From Crocodylus rhombifer (lineage: Eukaryota > Chordata > Crocodylia > Crocodylidae): a stretch of DNA of 64,000 nt. The notes below the pieces were generated by a model. The model did not search any database. It saw only the letters and a list, made by a program, of their open reading frames with translations, and was not told the DNA's origin. The first letter of the stretch is position 1; each line of letters starts with the position of its first letter. A program made the position numbers and the translations under genes. Of this stretch, positions 47,848-61,366 are shown one piece after another. The stretch lies in NCBI GenBank assembly GCA_038503035.1, contig JAVSML010024348.1, forward strand, positions 506,206 through 570,205, written 5' to 3'.

Positions 47848-48280
47848 AGGAGTTGTCAACCAGGGACACACATACCCCTAGGGGCACTTGCAAAGGTGAT
47901 AGGGGGTACACACAGATGGGGTGGGACGGAGCAGGGCGGGGGGGCAAGGACAGCAGCACCCCTCTGCAGACAGACGTGGGGCAGGGGGCCTCACATACAG
48001 CAGCCACCAACGCCACCCACTACCCCATGCAGTCACCTCCCGGGGGGCCAAAGGTAGCAGTACCCCTCTGCAGGCCTCACAGGCACCACCCAGCCGGCAG
48101 CTCCATGGGCTGCTGATGGGCTGCACACAATTGGCCAGGCACGAGGCCTGTCAGCAGCCCTCAGAGCCACACATATGACTGGTCATGGGGAAGTGGGCTG
48201 CGGCAGTTCCCTGGGTGGACGCACGTGGTCACTGCCATCAGAAAGGGTACACTTGTTAAAAAAACATTGAAACCCCCTGC
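47848..48280. mobile_element. hAT-like element upstream of ECPAS exon w1
   Basis: 433 bp, from aggagttgtcaaccaggg to aacattgaaaccccctgc. Flanking octamers aatagctc and aacagctc match 7/8. The interior is GC-rich. It ends 95 bp before the acceptor of exon w1 on the gene strand, so it lies next to the branch-point region. Confidence 0.65.
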
Positions 48281-48349
48281 AACAGCTCATTCCTTAACAT
48301 GCTTTCATCTCAGAATTTTCAAAGCTCTCCTGCATTAGTAAAAGCATTG

Positions 48350-48898
48350 CCAGCAGATACAGGGAGTGATTATTCCCCTCTATTCAGCACTGGTGAGGAA
48401 GTATCTGGAGTACCATGTCCAGTTTTTGGGCCCCCCACTACAGAAAGGATGTGGACAAGTTGGAGAGAGTCCAGTGGAGGGCAATGAAAATGGTTAGGGG
48501 GCTGGAGCATATGACTTCTGAGAAGAGGCTGGGGGAACTAGGCTTATTTAGTCTGCAGAAGAGAAGACTGAGGGGGGATTTGATAGCAGCCTTCAACTAC
48601 CTGAAGGGGGGTTCCAAAGAGGATGGAGCTAGGCTGTTCTCAGTAGTGGCAAACAACAGAACAAGAAGCAAGTCTCAGGTTGCAGCAAGGTGGGATCGTA
48701 AGAAAAACTCTCTTGCTAGGAGGGTGGTGAAACATTCACCCAGAGAGGTGGTGGAATCTATGATTTTGAGGGTTTTAAGGCCCAACTCAGCAAAAATCAT
48801 GGAATGATTTAATTGGGGATAGTCCTGTTTGAGCAGAAGGTTAGACTGGATGATCTGCTGAGGTCCCTTCCGACTCTCACTTTCTATGATTCTATGAA
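48350..48898 (+). mobile_element. CR1 LINE, 3' end
   Basis: Encodes FWAPHYRKDVDKLERVQWR, then EHMTSEKRLGELGLFSLQK, then the 3' end (gatgatctgctgaggtcccttcc and tctatgattctatga). 5'-truncated. Confidence 0.9.
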
Positions 48899-49670
48899 AT
48901 GTGACCTTCTATTTTTATACTTCATGTGAACTTAAGAGTTGATGATAGGTGAAAGATTTCTGGCTTATAGCACTTGAGCCCTCATTTATCCACAGATCAG
49001 CTCTATCATTCAGCTTCCTCATATTTCCCACCACTGTGCCTCAGCCCTACCCCAGAACACCTCTTAAGGGGAGGCAGTAGTCCATCCTCTGCATCTTAGA
49101 CCTGTCTGCTCCAACTACCAACAAATGCATCAGTTGCATCAGTAGTGATGGCTTTTAAAATGTAAACATTTGTTGGCTGGGATCTTGACTAACACAAGCC
49201 ACAGGACTACTATCAACCAGAACCAACTTTGGGTCAACTACTTTTATAGATACACCCTCTAAAATGTCCAGTCATGGACAAAGATCATATAATGCTGGGC
49301 ATTATACAAGACTGTGCCTGCCCCAAACAGTTTCTAATCTAACCTGAGGTGTCCAGATCTAGTAACCTTGAAGGGAACAGCCCTATAATTCCATTAGCAA
49401 ACTATCAAGTCACTTAGTCCTCCAACAAAATGTTTATGAAGCCAAACAAACTTTGTGTGTATTCACAATTAATTACAGTGTTAACCAAATTTTCAATTCA
49501 TCAACAGGACTACATGAAGGCTTTGAAAGACAGGAACAAAATGTGATGTAATTTAGAGTTACTGCACACAAGGAAATACTGCAGCACTTAGACAACAACA
49601 GTCTTCATTTTCAACAGCAACCGATAGCAACCTTCACTTTCACTTTCTGCCCAACCTAGGAATGTAAGTA

Positions 49671-50222
49671 CAGACAGTCCTCAGATTTACAACACAATTG
49701 GTTCCTGAAAACCACATCTTAAGTCAAAACGTTATAACTTGAAACCGATTTTCCCATAGGAAACAATGTTATAAATGGGGGATTGGTTCCTGAACCAAAG
49801 CCCAATACCCTATTTTCACCAAAAATAATGAAGAATTTTGTACTGAATCAATTATAGATGAGTAACATAGCTACATTAACGTATTTATACTGTAAATAGC
49901 AATCATATTGATTTGGAAGGACTTGAGGTGGCTTTGCTGGACTTTTTGAAGGGCTCTTGGCAGGACTCTTCTAAGGACTCTTGGCTGCAGGTTTTTCTGG
50001 AGTCTTGTCTGCTTTCTTAAATAAAGTGTCCAAGGAAGTTTGGACAAATGTTCTCCAAGGAGATGGACAATGCAGCAAACTTGTTCACTGGCATGGCACT
50101 GTATCAGATCAAGCGTTGTAAAGTTGAAACTGACGTCAGAAAGTTGAAATAGGGTGTCAATTTCTAAATGTTGTAAGTGTGAAACCTTGTAACTTGAAAC
50201 ATTGTAAGTCTAGGACTGGCTG
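49671..50222 (-). mobile_element. Tigger/pogo-like non-autonomous DNA transposon, copy 2
   Basis: 552 bp, TA-flanked, with ends matching copy 1 at 1,875-2,427 in reverse orientation. The same transposase-tail remnant is present on the minus strand, with QTSLDTLFKK at 50,013-50,042, but it is interrupted by a stop codon soon afterwards. The matching length shows both derive from one internally deleted progenitor rather than from independent deletions. Confidence 0.85.
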
Positions 50223-50224
50223 TA

Positions 50225-51133
50225 ATGATTAATTACCCATTTAAACTCCCCTAATGCTATCGATTAAACAGTTAGCCAATAATACACATCTACCAAGGCC
50301 CAGCCACAACCTGTACTCACTCATTCTCCAGGCAGCAGCAGCAGGCTGGGAAAGTTCCCTGCCTGCTGCTGCCACCCGGGGCTTTATGAGACTGTGGAAG
50401 GGCTCACTACTGCCTGGAGCCCCAACCCCAACAGTCAGACATCAGTGGCAGCAGCAGGCTGGAAAAGCTCCTTACCTGCTGCTGCTGCCAGCACACAGCT
50501 GCCCGGGGACCAGGGCTGCAAGCAGCCACACAGGGGTCTGCAAAGCCCAGGACTGGCTCATTGCAGGTAGGTGGTGCATGTGCACCTCGTGGAGGATGAA
50601 GGGGAAACTGCGAGGGCTCCAATCCTTCTTATGGCAGCACAGTCCCAGCTGTTTCCCCACTGTCCACTCCAAGGCATGTGTGTACCCAGTGCTGGCAATG
50701 AGCCAGGCTGGGGCTCTGCAGACTCCAGTTCAACTGCTTGCAGCCTCCCTGCTTCCTGACATGACAGGCAGCACAGGCCTACCTAGAGCTCGGGCCAGCT
50801 GTGGCAGGCAGCCAGGAAGCGGCAAGTGGCTGCATCAGGGTCTACTGATCCCTGGCCTGGCTTACTGCCAGCGGTAGGTGCACATGCACCTTGGATCAGA
50901 TGTTAAGGGGCTGGGGCTGTACTGCCACAGGAAGAATCAGGCTCCTTGTGGCTCCCTCCTTCCTGCCTAAGTAACAGTCCTCCCTCTCTCCTGCCTGCCC
51001 TGCAGCCTTCAGGGGCACCGAGCTGCTTCCCTTCCCTGCTGGACCGCTCCCCCCCCAGCTAATGATAACCGGAAAGGTATTATCAGTATGTGAAAGGTTA
51101 AACAATTAAATGTTTAACGGTTGACATCCCTAG
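50225..51133. repeat. GC-rich repeat with hAT-like right end
   Basis: About 0.9 kb of GC-rich sequence beginning beside the Tigger-like copy 2. It ends ggttaaacaattaaatgtttaacggttgacatccctag, whose reverse complement is a TAGGGATGTCAACC-type hAT terminus. The left side has weakly matching gattaaacagttagcc. Spurious ORFs of up to 207 codons occur here. Confidence 0.5.
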
Positions 51134-51970
51134 CCTAACCCAGGCAGACATATAACCTAACAGCATGAAAATAATTTTTTTTAAAAAGAGAGTTGCAAAA
51201 AGATATAAAAATCAGGAGAGAAAGGGGAAAAAATGCAGGAAACATCTGTTCTCATTACAAACTAACAAAGGATCTTTTCAGGAACACAGACAGGACCAAA
51301 CCTTCTGTCATACATTCGAGCATTTGGATTGAAGACCACCTGTCTTTATGCTAAGAAAGGGGAGAGTCACTATTTTAAGCACTAGACTATAGTTACCCTG
51401 ACAGCTAAGCTAAGAGAAAAGCAAACAGCTACATGGCCAGCAAAAAACCCCAGCACAATTCCCACTGCTCCAGATGGTTCTCGGAGATAGGGGCAGTTCT
51501 TCTTCTCCTCCTCGTGTCCTGTCATCAAGTTCAAATTTGGAGTCGAAAGACAGGTATATGTTATTGCTCAGTCTGTAGCCTTAGTGCAGTCCTCATGGAT
51601 TCATGGTTCCCCCATACATGGGGAGGCCAGCAAATGTTCAATAATCTGGAAGTTTCCTCCACATTCACACGTGGTGTTTGCTTCTTTGGAGTATTCACAG
51701 TGGTATGTTATGGTTAATACTACCAACAATTGTTCTAAAGCAATTCAGGCTTCTTCATGTTGGCTAATCAAGCTCTTCACCTGCAAGGCGATGTTCAGCA
51801 GTTTCAACAGTCATCCTAAATCCCTTCTGGGTCATCTCTAGTCACGATTTCTACATTTTTATTCATGTAGCTGTAGGTGTTTCATCCAGTGGGTGCATTG
51901 TAGAGAGAAGACTTTTTTGTAATTCTAAGTCTACTGGGAGCTACAATGTGGCTATGTAGTTGGTTTAAGG

Positions 51971-52323
51971 CAGTAGTTCTCAACCTTTTGGCCTTGTAGC
52001 CCACATGAGTCCCAGGGTCAGTCTGTGGGCCAGATAAGACCCTGTGTGCCAGGATCAGGCCCCAGAGCCCCAGTAAGCCACCCCCTCCTGCACTGGAATC
52101 GGGCCCTGAAGGACCTGGTACTGTCTCCTCCCAGGCCCCTACACTAGTATTGGGCCCTAGGGCCTGGCACCAGCTCCACCCAGCCTTGGGCACTGCCATA
52201 AGGCACCTGACCCAGTACACACAGTCCAGAGATCACCATGGGTCCAGAAGTTTGATGGTAGGCCAGCGATGACACAGGCTGCAGATCAGATCTGACTTGC
52301 AAGCCAGGGGATGAGCACCCCTT
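51971..52323. mobile_element. Small hAT element
   Basis: 353 bp, left end cagtagttctcaacctttt, right end reading gatgagcacccctt, flanked by gtttaagg and gcttaagg (7/8). Same general class as 45,118 and 54,117 but with a different interior. Confidence 0.75.
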
Positions 52324-53405
52324 GCTTAAGGCATCCAGTAATGCACCTGCAACTTTTATTCAACACAGTATCCCGTTTCTTTACATGTATCTATCTTTCC
52401 CAAGCCAGGCATGTGTATTCAGCTGCCAAATAAATTGAAAATACAGTAGTTCATAATATTGGTGGATTAGCCCCACATTTGAAACTGATGATCTTCTTTA
52501 ATGTTTGTTTGGTGCAAATATCATCAAGGCCCTAAGCTCTGCTTTCCTTAAGAGTGTTTATTATAACTGTTAACTCATTCATTGTAAAATGTGTCCCAAA
52601 GTGATGAACAACCTGGTCTTCTTTTCTCTTATTTCAAACCTTGGGTCACCTATTTGGTGCTCTACCATTTTCAATAAGCTTATGTGTCACCTGATTTCTT
52701 AAGCCACTGTAATGTTGTTTTTTGGATCATTGGTAAGTTTCCAGATAATTGTCCATAATTTTTGTTATTATGTGTCATACAGATACAGGATTAGCACTGT
52801 GAAGGATTACAAGCAAGTAAACAGCGTGCATCAAGGAGGCCAAACTGGACTGAGCCAAACTGCTTTTCATTTGACTTAATGGCAAAACAAGACAAAGGGC
52901 ACTTTTCCTCAACTGATGGCACTTGCTGGACACGGGAGCATGCTGTATGCATCAAAGCAGCCTCACAAGAGAATGAAAATGCTTTGTTAGGTTATCCCTG
53001 CTGTTCATTAAAAGGACATGACAGGATGTAGCCCCTTGAGAACGAGATGGAGCCAAGTGCCAGCCCTCTGTCAGCATTCCTGGAGAATGAAGCAGAAACA
53101 GAAGAGTTAAGGTCTGTACACAGCTGGACATAATAATCTATCCAGCTCTGCTGTTACATACTAAAGAGAACAGCTGCAGAGAGGGGCCAATGTAATACAG
53201 ATGAAAATCTAGTACAGAGAAAGCAGTGCTCTTCTGACAGAAATGACAATAAGTGAAGATCTTTGGTTATACCCTACAAAAGAGGAGGCCTTTGGTAGGT
53301 TTTAAAGACAGGTTGCACAGACATGGGGAGAAAAAAGCCCTTCTGTGAGAAAAAAGGGTAACCTTGTGTTCCTTAGGAAATGTCAGTTGCCACCGACTCG
53401 CCACT

Positions 53406-53661
53406 GGGTGCGTCTACACATTCATTAACATGTTGTAGTCACTGTGCATTAGGTTTATTACCTGTATAATCTAATACTAAATCAGTGCACAGTAACTGGT
53501 GCTTCTCTGCAGTAGCACCAGCACATGGTTTTTTAGTGATGCTAACTGTGCAGTAGCCTAATACTACTGCACAGTAGCATATTAGCATGTTTTTTGCCCT
53601 GCACAGCACTGCACAGTAGAATTAGGTTACTTCGCAGTTAGCGTTTCATGTGGACATACCC
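53406..53661. mobile_element. Harbinger-type MITE
   Basis: 256 bp, ends gggtgcgtctacaca and (reverse) gggtatgtccacatg, flanked by ACT on both sides. The interior is full of short palindromes around ctactgcacagtag and could form extended hairpins. Confidence 0.7.
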
Positions 53662-54116
53662 ACTGAAGCTAATAAAAGCCTTGGATAAGCACATAATTTG
53701 GGATATGGAACTAGACCCTTAACATGCAAGATGGATGTTCAAGTACAAATCCTGCACTAGCAGATTTGAAGTGATTTTGGCCACTTTCACTATTCAGATG
53801 TGAAGGCCTCTGACGCATTATCTCCAACTTTTCCTGTCTCTTTGTTAGTCCTCACAGCATCCCCCCTCTGCAGGCAACACACTATGCATATACATATCCC
53901 TCTTAACATTTATTTCCAGCTGAACAAAACACTGTAGATAGCTGAAAAGACAAATGACTATGAAATTTTAATGTCAACTGGATTACATGCCAAAACCCAC
54001 CACCATTTCCAGAACAAGCTGACCATGTTAGTGAATCTCTCATCTTACTGGGTTTCCACTGCACAGGCATGGTATCAGGCTGCATCAGAAAATCCGAAGT
54101 TTCTAAATGTTTATCC

Positions 54117-54542
54117 CAGTGGTGCTCAGCATTTTTGGCCAGTGGGCCAGATGGGCAGTATCCAGGTAAGTCCACAGACCAGATCCAGCTAATGGTCCCA
54201 ATCCAGCGCCCAGGGCGGTCTCAGCAGTATACTACCTGGCCCTGGTGGGGGGGGGGGGGGGGGTGTTGACCCAGCCCCAACCTAGCCTCATGGTGGGGGA
54301 GGGGCGAAGAGCAAGGGAGAGGGTTGCAGCCTGGCCCCACTGCACCAGGTGCGGGCATGTCCCAGCCTCAATCCGGCTGTGGTGCTTGGGGTTTGGGAAT
54401 TTAGCAGCAGGGGAGAGGGTGACTATATACTTACCACCACTTCCCTGCTGCCAAACTCCTGGAACCCAGACGAGCCCCACAAGCCAGATATTATGGCTCT
54501 GCAGGCCACATTTGGCCCACAGCCTGGAGGTTGAGCACCCCT
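54117..54542. mobile_element. Small hAT element with poly-G tract
   Basis: 426 bp, left end cagtggtgctcagcattttt, right end gaggttgagcacccct, flanked by gtttatcc and ggttatcc (7/8). A run of 17 G lies inside at 54,247-54,263 and could cause assembly or sequencing error. Confidence 0.75.
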
Positions 54543-54637
54543 GGTTATCCTGTTCTTTTTTTTCATGTTTTGCTTCCTTAAATTATTTCCCTGCTGAGTT
54601 ATCTATATTTAATGAACTGCTCTGCATGGGACATTAA

Positions 54638-54960
54638 GGGCATCTATACACATGCTCCAGGGTAGAGGGGGGCAGAAGCACTTTAGAGTGGCTCTCAGAG
54701 CCACAGCACCCACAGCACTGCGTGTACTCAGCATCCCAAGCTACAAAATGGCGGCAGGGGTACTTTAACTAAATCTTGTTTGATGAATTTAGTTAAAAGC
54801 CCCCACCACTATTCTGAAACACAGAGATGCTGAATACACATGATGCAAAGGCTGCTGGAACATTCTAATTAGCACACTCCAGCAGACTCAGTTGAGTCTG
54901 CTCTGACACATGCTAATTAGCATGTGTCAGAGCAGAGGTCCATCATGTGTATAGGTACCC
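54638..54960. mobile_element. Harbinger-type MITE
   Basis: 323 bp, ends gggcatctatacacatg and (reverse) gggtacctatacacatg, flanked by TAA on both sides. Internal inverted repeats around tgctaattagca. Lies 95 bp from the hAT at 54,117-54,542. Confidence 0.78.
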
Positions 54961-55744
54961 TAAGAACCTGATGCCGAAATCACCTGCAATATTAGCTGAC
55001 TTCAATAATCTGAACAAAGCTATCAACTCTTCCTCCAGTCAGTACTGAGTGATCACCAACAGCAGTATACCTAAATGCAATCCACCTCCAAGCAACTCTG
55101 GAATGCTTTGCCAGTTCCAAGTTCCTTACAGTATATCTCAAAACAGAGTTGAGCATATTAAAAAAGACAGTACAGGGAATACAGCAATTCACTGAAACAG
55201 TATTCAAGTAAAAAGCATGTTAAATGGGACACCGTCAGTTAAAAATGTAAGCTTCTGCTTCAGTTTTCCCCTTCTCTACTGTTACAGGTAACATCCAATA
55301 TTACAGTAATAATGAAATAAGCTAGAAGAAAACATTATTTCCTCTCTCTTTATAAAGTGGTTGCTTGGATTGGACATACTCATCAGCTGCACAGATTCCT
55401 ACAGTAGGGTTAGTTAGGCCCCAATCCTGCAAACAATTATCCATATACTTAATGAACTGACTCCAATAAAACTTTTCACACGTTTAACATTAAGCAAGTG
55501 GATAAATGTTTGGAAGACTAAGGCCTTGATCCCTTTCATCAATTGGCACTGGCTTTTTCCACATCCATAGAAGAGGAAATCATAAGGAAACATGATTGAT
55601 TATAATACCAGGAACTGCAGCAGAGGTGTAGTATCTGAACTTACTTTTAACCCATTTATTTAAGCAGACATTTCTCAAGCTGCCAGAATTCATTCAAGGT
55701 GACCATCCCCCAAGAACCAGGAAAGCAAAAAAGAATACACCTGT

Positions 55745-55870
55745 TACAGAGAGTGGTAGTTAGATGTGTTAGTCTCAAGTCAGGTAGATGGCAGAGTAGA
55801 GATGAGCCTTATAGGCTAACTGAACCAGAGATGCATAAACTGTCATGAGCAAGAGCTCACATCATTAGAC
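55745..55870. repeat. Short interspersed repeat scrap
   Basis: Contains ggctaactgaaccagagatg and cataaactgtcatgagcaag, a phrase common in sauropsid intronic repeats. Related scraps lie near 56,690-56,810 (ttgttggaccaactgtatgg) and 21,210-21,245 (tgaaagcttatgcctctctg). Too short to classify. Confidence 0.4.
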
Positions 55871-58800
55871 ACTTGTTACTATAAGGTCCAATGAAAACAA
55901 TTTCAGACAGGGAACTGGAGAGCTGGGTTCTTTTCTCAGCTCAGCCACTGACTGACCTGATGTGTGACCTCACTTCACTGTACTCCTGTTTCCCTTCAAC
56001 TAATTTCTCAGTCTTATCCATTCAGCCTATAAGCATTTTAAGGCAGGGAACTCTCTCCTGCAAAGCACAATGCAGTTCTAATCTAAGGTGAGCCCTCTTG
56101 ATACTATTATAATACAAATAATTAATAGAAATTATAAACCTGATCTGCTTTCCTGTTTACCCAATTCAAAGGAAAATTGACCAGACCCATTTGGAAAAAG
56201 CCTTGACAATTTAAATAGCTTGCAGAGCAGATTGCTGGAGCATCTCCTCGCAACCTGACAATTACTGTAGTTCATTAGGGTGGGAGGTACTCAACACACA
56301 CCACTCTGTCCCCCCGCTAACTGATCCTGACGTTTTTAACTCACTCCATTGCCACTTTCCATAACCAACTCATAAAAAATAAAAGGTTATATATCTCAAT
56401 GTTTTATTAATAATAATTTGTAAAGTTTTTTTGGGTTTTTTTAATAATCTTTGGATTAAAAATGCAATGGAGGTATGAACCTTAATTAAGCACTACTTCA
56501 TTCATCACCGAAACACTATTAAAACAACAGGATTTGGAGATTCTGCAATATACCCCTTATTTCCTAGATCTCAAACACAGGCTCACACACTACATTTAGG
56601 CCCTTAAAAAATCTGATATTCCCACACTCCAACTATATTATTTCGCTAACCAGTAAATACAGAGAACTGACTTCTATATTCCGTAGGGCCACGATGGTCC
56701 AGGATATATACAAGAGGTACTTTTTGTTGGACCAACTGTATGGGTGGGAAGGATGCTGAACAAGCTTCCAGGCAAAAAAATGTCCTTCTTCAGTTCCACC
56801 TTCTATATTCAGTCTTTCCAGTGTGTATAAAACTGGTGAGTATAGTGATGCAGGAAAGAAAATGCTAGTAGACTAAATTTATATTCGACCAAGGGCATAA
56901 AATGAGCTTTCACGTTAAACCATCTCACAACAGATACGATTTTCAAATGAAAGGCAGGGAGGAAAAAAAATCACAGGAAAAAATGCTAGCCTAGATCAAA
57001 AGGGCCACATCACGTGCAGATATTAAATAAGTCAGTCTGAGCAATAACTACGTATTTCTATGCTTCTTAATCACCATCATGGACATTAGTTACTGGGCCT
57101 CCATCATAGCACCATGGGTTCATAAATTCACTTTAGAAACTGAGCCACTCCAGGCGCAGAGCACCACATTATGGCCAGGATCCCCATCTAGGGCAAGTGA
57201 CAGAGGTTACCGGCAGAAGAACCATCTGTTGGACTACAGAGACACTGACTCCCCTTTGAGAGGAGTAGGCCTTCCTGCTCCACAGGCTGTCTCACCCTTC
57301 CTTCAGGTAGGCCGAAGTGCATCCTGGAGAAGGGGTACTTCACCTTCACCTCTGGGGCAAAGGACTATGTACATAAAGAGCTCTGCCAACCCCACCCAGG
57401 CACAGCCATGATGTGCCATGGCAGCAAGGAACCTAGAAACATATACAGTGGGTGCTTAGGTAGTGTTGGCTGGTCCCTCTACCCAAGCGTAGCTTTCACT
57501 TTAGTTTGTTTTTAATTCTAAAGTGAGTTATTCACTCTCAGAGCTTTTGTCTGTGCAGCATCCCAAATATCACTGAACTAGTTACAAGTGGGACACTTGC
57601 GTTCCTCCACCTCTTTGCCTTTCTCCACAACCATGTGGGCCAAAACCAATTTATTTTTAAAAATGAGAGCTGCCACCCCATTACCCAAATGGACTCAAGA
57701 CATGCATCTATAACAGTCCTAGTCAATCTGGCCACAATTTTTAACCCCTCTAGAAAGCACACTACTAAAAAAAAGTAGTCTTACCATTTCTAATTGTGCT
57801 CTAATTATTATAAACACTAGAACTACAAGAATTAAAAATTATCAAAAACTCTAATATGTCAAGTTTTTAAAAAGGTTGGATTAGTTTAAAGGATTTAAAA
57901 ACAGCTTTTAAAACAAAACAAACAATTCATCAAGAAATGTTTACTAAAAATTTACTGCACCAAAGGATGTGGACAGATGAAACAGATGCACAGATTTAGA
58001 AGGCATGGATGGGATGAATTATATTAGATCAGCTGTGCTGTGATAACTGTTTCATCTGTCCATTCATAACCTGCAACAAAGTGAAGTCAAATTACAGTAA
58101 GTTATCACATTCAGGGGAAAATCACTGAGGTTCACTTCATGCAAATAAGCCAGAGAGGGATTAAATAGTTTTACTGGATCAATTAACACATGCTTCTGAT
58201 AATAAGTCCCAGTATCTCTTTAGAACTGTATAACTGTACATCTGACCATTCCCAGAAAGACTGCATAAAATTCAGTTTGTTATTGCAAATTTCTGTACTT
58301 TGTGTATCTGATAGGGCTTCTAATCCAGTCAGCTTTACTCTTAGTCTGCAGCACAGTGAGACCTAGACCTACCCAGTGAGTTACTGACATGCACATGTAT
58401 TTTTTTTTTCAAAATCACAGCCTTACTTTTGCTTGCTGGCACAAAATTTAAGGGAGTTTTGTTGTTTTTTAAAAACAATGCACATGTGAAGCCACAAAAA
58501 AGTTAGGGGATTCAGAACAGGTGTCCTACCTGGAACTAATTCATTTTATGAAACTGATGTATCCCTTTACATTTATTCAGGATCAAAATAGCAAAGGCAC
58601 AGAAGCTAGCTTTAGGCCACTGCTTACAGCACAAAGGTCCAATTTGTGTCTCCAGCCAGATGGTATTTTTAGAGACAGAAATTCCTAAGTTACCATGGAA
58701 ATACAGTTACCTATCTGTAAGAACATTTACAAGCCCAAGCCCTTCTGATTATTTTTTGATCAGCGTGTTAAAAATATGTGAAAGAATAACAGTTTCAAAG

Positions 58801-59296
58801 TTGATGGAAATACCGCATCTCACGGGACCGTGGGGGGGGGAGAGGGACAGTAAATTTCAAATTGATAACAACACACAATGTACAAAATAAAAGTATTACA
58901 TCAAAAGCAGATTTATGGCAAGACCCTGAACCTGCAACGCATTCCTTTCGCCATTGTTCTTGATGCCCTGCAATCCATTTCAAAAAACTGCTCCAAATGG
59001 CGTTAGTTGGTAACAGATACAATAATCTATGAGGACCACTGTATTTAACACATACAGGACCCAGACTTTGATAAGATGCACTGTAACAGCAGCTGATCAC
59101 ATGCTACATTATGATGTTTAGATCTAGTCCCTGCATCTCTGTAGTCTCAGAACTGGATCCTACAGCTACTGAAGTCAATGGCAAAACTCAACTAACTTCA
59201 GTGGGCTGACAGGGCCTTTACTTTAATGGTAGTTTGCCATAGACCACAATGGAAACAGAAAACAGAGGATAAAAAACCAAAAACAAAACAAAACTG

Positions 59297-60170
59297 TTGG
59301 GGTGAGGTGGGCACACTAGTAGGGAGGTAAAGACTGCGGCAAGACTTGGATAGGTTACAGGGGTGGGCTAGCAAAAACAGGATGCGCTTCAACACTGACA
59401 AGTGCAGGGTGCTGCACTTGGGCAGTAGTAACCAGCAGCACACTTATAAGATGGGAAACTCCCTTCTTGAGAGCACGGAGACAGAAAGGGATCTTGGAGT
59501 CATTATCGACTCCAAGATGAACATGGGCCAACAATGGGATGTCACAGCTGGCAGGGCTAACCGGACCTTGTTGTGCATCCACAGGTGCATCTCAGGTAGG
59601 GCCAAGGAGGTGATCCTCCCCCTCTGTGCAACACTGGTCAGGCCACAGCTCTGGAGTACTGTGTCCAGTTCTGTACGCCCCACTTCAGGAGGGATGTGGA
59701 CAGCATTGAGAGGGTCCAGAGGAGGGCCACCTGAATGATCTAGGGACTACAGGGCAGACCCTACAATGAGAGACTGCGAGACCTGAACCTGTTCAGCCTT
59801 CACAAGAGAAGGCTGAGGGGGGACCAGGTGATAGTCTGTAAACTCACTAGGGGGGACCAGAAGGGTTTGGGAGAGACCTTGTTTCCCCTAGCGCCCCCTG
59901 GCATAACAAGGAATAATGGCCACAAGTTGTTGGAGAGGAGGTTTAGATTAGACATCCGTAAGAACTACTTCACAGTTAGGGCGGCTAGGATCTGGAACCA
60001 ACTTCCAAGGGAAGTGGTGCTGGCTCCTACCCAGGGGGTCTTTAAGAGGAGGCTTGATGCCTACCTAGCTGGGATCATTTGAGCCCAGTTTTTTCTCCTG
60101 CCCTGGCAAGGGGGTCAGACTTGAAGATCTATAAGGTCCCTTCCGACCCTACTTCTATGCTTCTATGATA
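59297..60170 (+). mobile_element. CR1 LINE, 3' 0.87 kb
   Basis: Encodes RLQGWASKNRMRFNTDKCR, then ERDLGVIIDSKMNMGQQWD, ANRTLLCIHRCISGRAKEV and [19 protein letters not shown], ending at tatgcttctatgata. Frameshifts and a stop (about 59,731) inactivate it. Confidence 0.9.
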
Positions 60171-61366
60171 ATATTCTGCTTACTTGTCGCACATTATTTC
60201 TTTGATCAGAAACAGTAAAACAAATGTTTTGGGTATTTGGCTTCACAATAGTAGCTAGCTGTTTATCCATTAGTGCCATTAAAAACATCTGCTTTCAGTT
60301 CAACTATTTTGTGATTGTCCAGCTTCCTCTCCATTCACTTTATGCCAGGTAAAGAATTTGCTCCTAAGCAACATTTAGAGCCATTGTAAACAGCATGCCA
60401 GCCCTTCTGTACAGAAAACTCTGTGATATGTATACTTGTAACAGAACATCAAATATGGAATGTGTACTTCTAGTTATGAAAGCAGAATCAAGAGACTACC
60501 AAGGCTGGGACATGTCAAACCAGAAGTACTTGACAATGATCTAGTCAGCACAACTGTGGAAACCAGCCAGAGAGTTGAGGCCTGTAGCACAATGAACTGC
60601 CAGGGTTGTGACCGTAGCTTTTTGAGAGACTAAGCAGAAGCCTACCTTTAACCCACAGTAAAACCAGACTCCATTTGATGGCAAGAGACCCTCGCTTATT
60701 TGAACCCCACAGGATCATCTCCTGTTCACCTATAAATGTTCACATAAGGTAGATACAATCTAAGATGGCATCAAGAAGAAAGGAAACAAAATCAAAAAAC
60801 ATGCAACAATCCAGAAACATTATTACAAGCCCTAGTTAACCATGCATACTTCCACATATGTATTTGCATACATATATACAGGTTTGGGGTTTTTTTAATT
60901 TCCAGTAACTAGGGAGTTCATATAATCTGAGTGCTTACATAAAGAGGATTGTATAAACACAGGTGTATTACACATTACAGCTATTTCAGGGGATGTATAC
61001 TTCATTTTTAAAAAGCAGGAAGGCAGTGCATGCAACTTTAACTGTCTTGAGGCTGTTGTATATAAATATCAATTATAATGTGAACATGTCCTGAAATTTT
61101 CATCCAGTAAGACCTGCATCAAGTTAGTCTATGTAATCTCAGAAGCACTAAATATAGCCACTTAGCTTCTTTCCTTGGATGACAGAGGAAGGACTGGGAA
61201 GGCAAAAGTAACAGAATTAAAAAAAAAGAAAAAAAAGAAAGGCATTTACTTCTCCAAAAGTTAAGCAAGTTTTCTTGCATTTCCTGCACTACTCTGAGCT
61301 GAAGGCAAAAGGGGCCTAAGCTTGGGAATCTGCTCCGATTTCCTTAGATTTTATTGCTATTAAAAT

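Noticed and set aside
50254..50877. 207-codon open frame
   Set aside because: It lies in a GC-rich repeat (50,225-51,133) with alternative open frames on the other strand; composition artefact.
54749..54760. atggcggcagggg as an ECPAS start codon context
   Set aside because: It is on the + strand, opposite to ECPAS, and inside a Harbinger-type MITE.
57079..57411. 110-codon open frame, + strand
   Set aside because: No domain, no splice context and antisense to the presumed transcription unit; not supportable as a gene.
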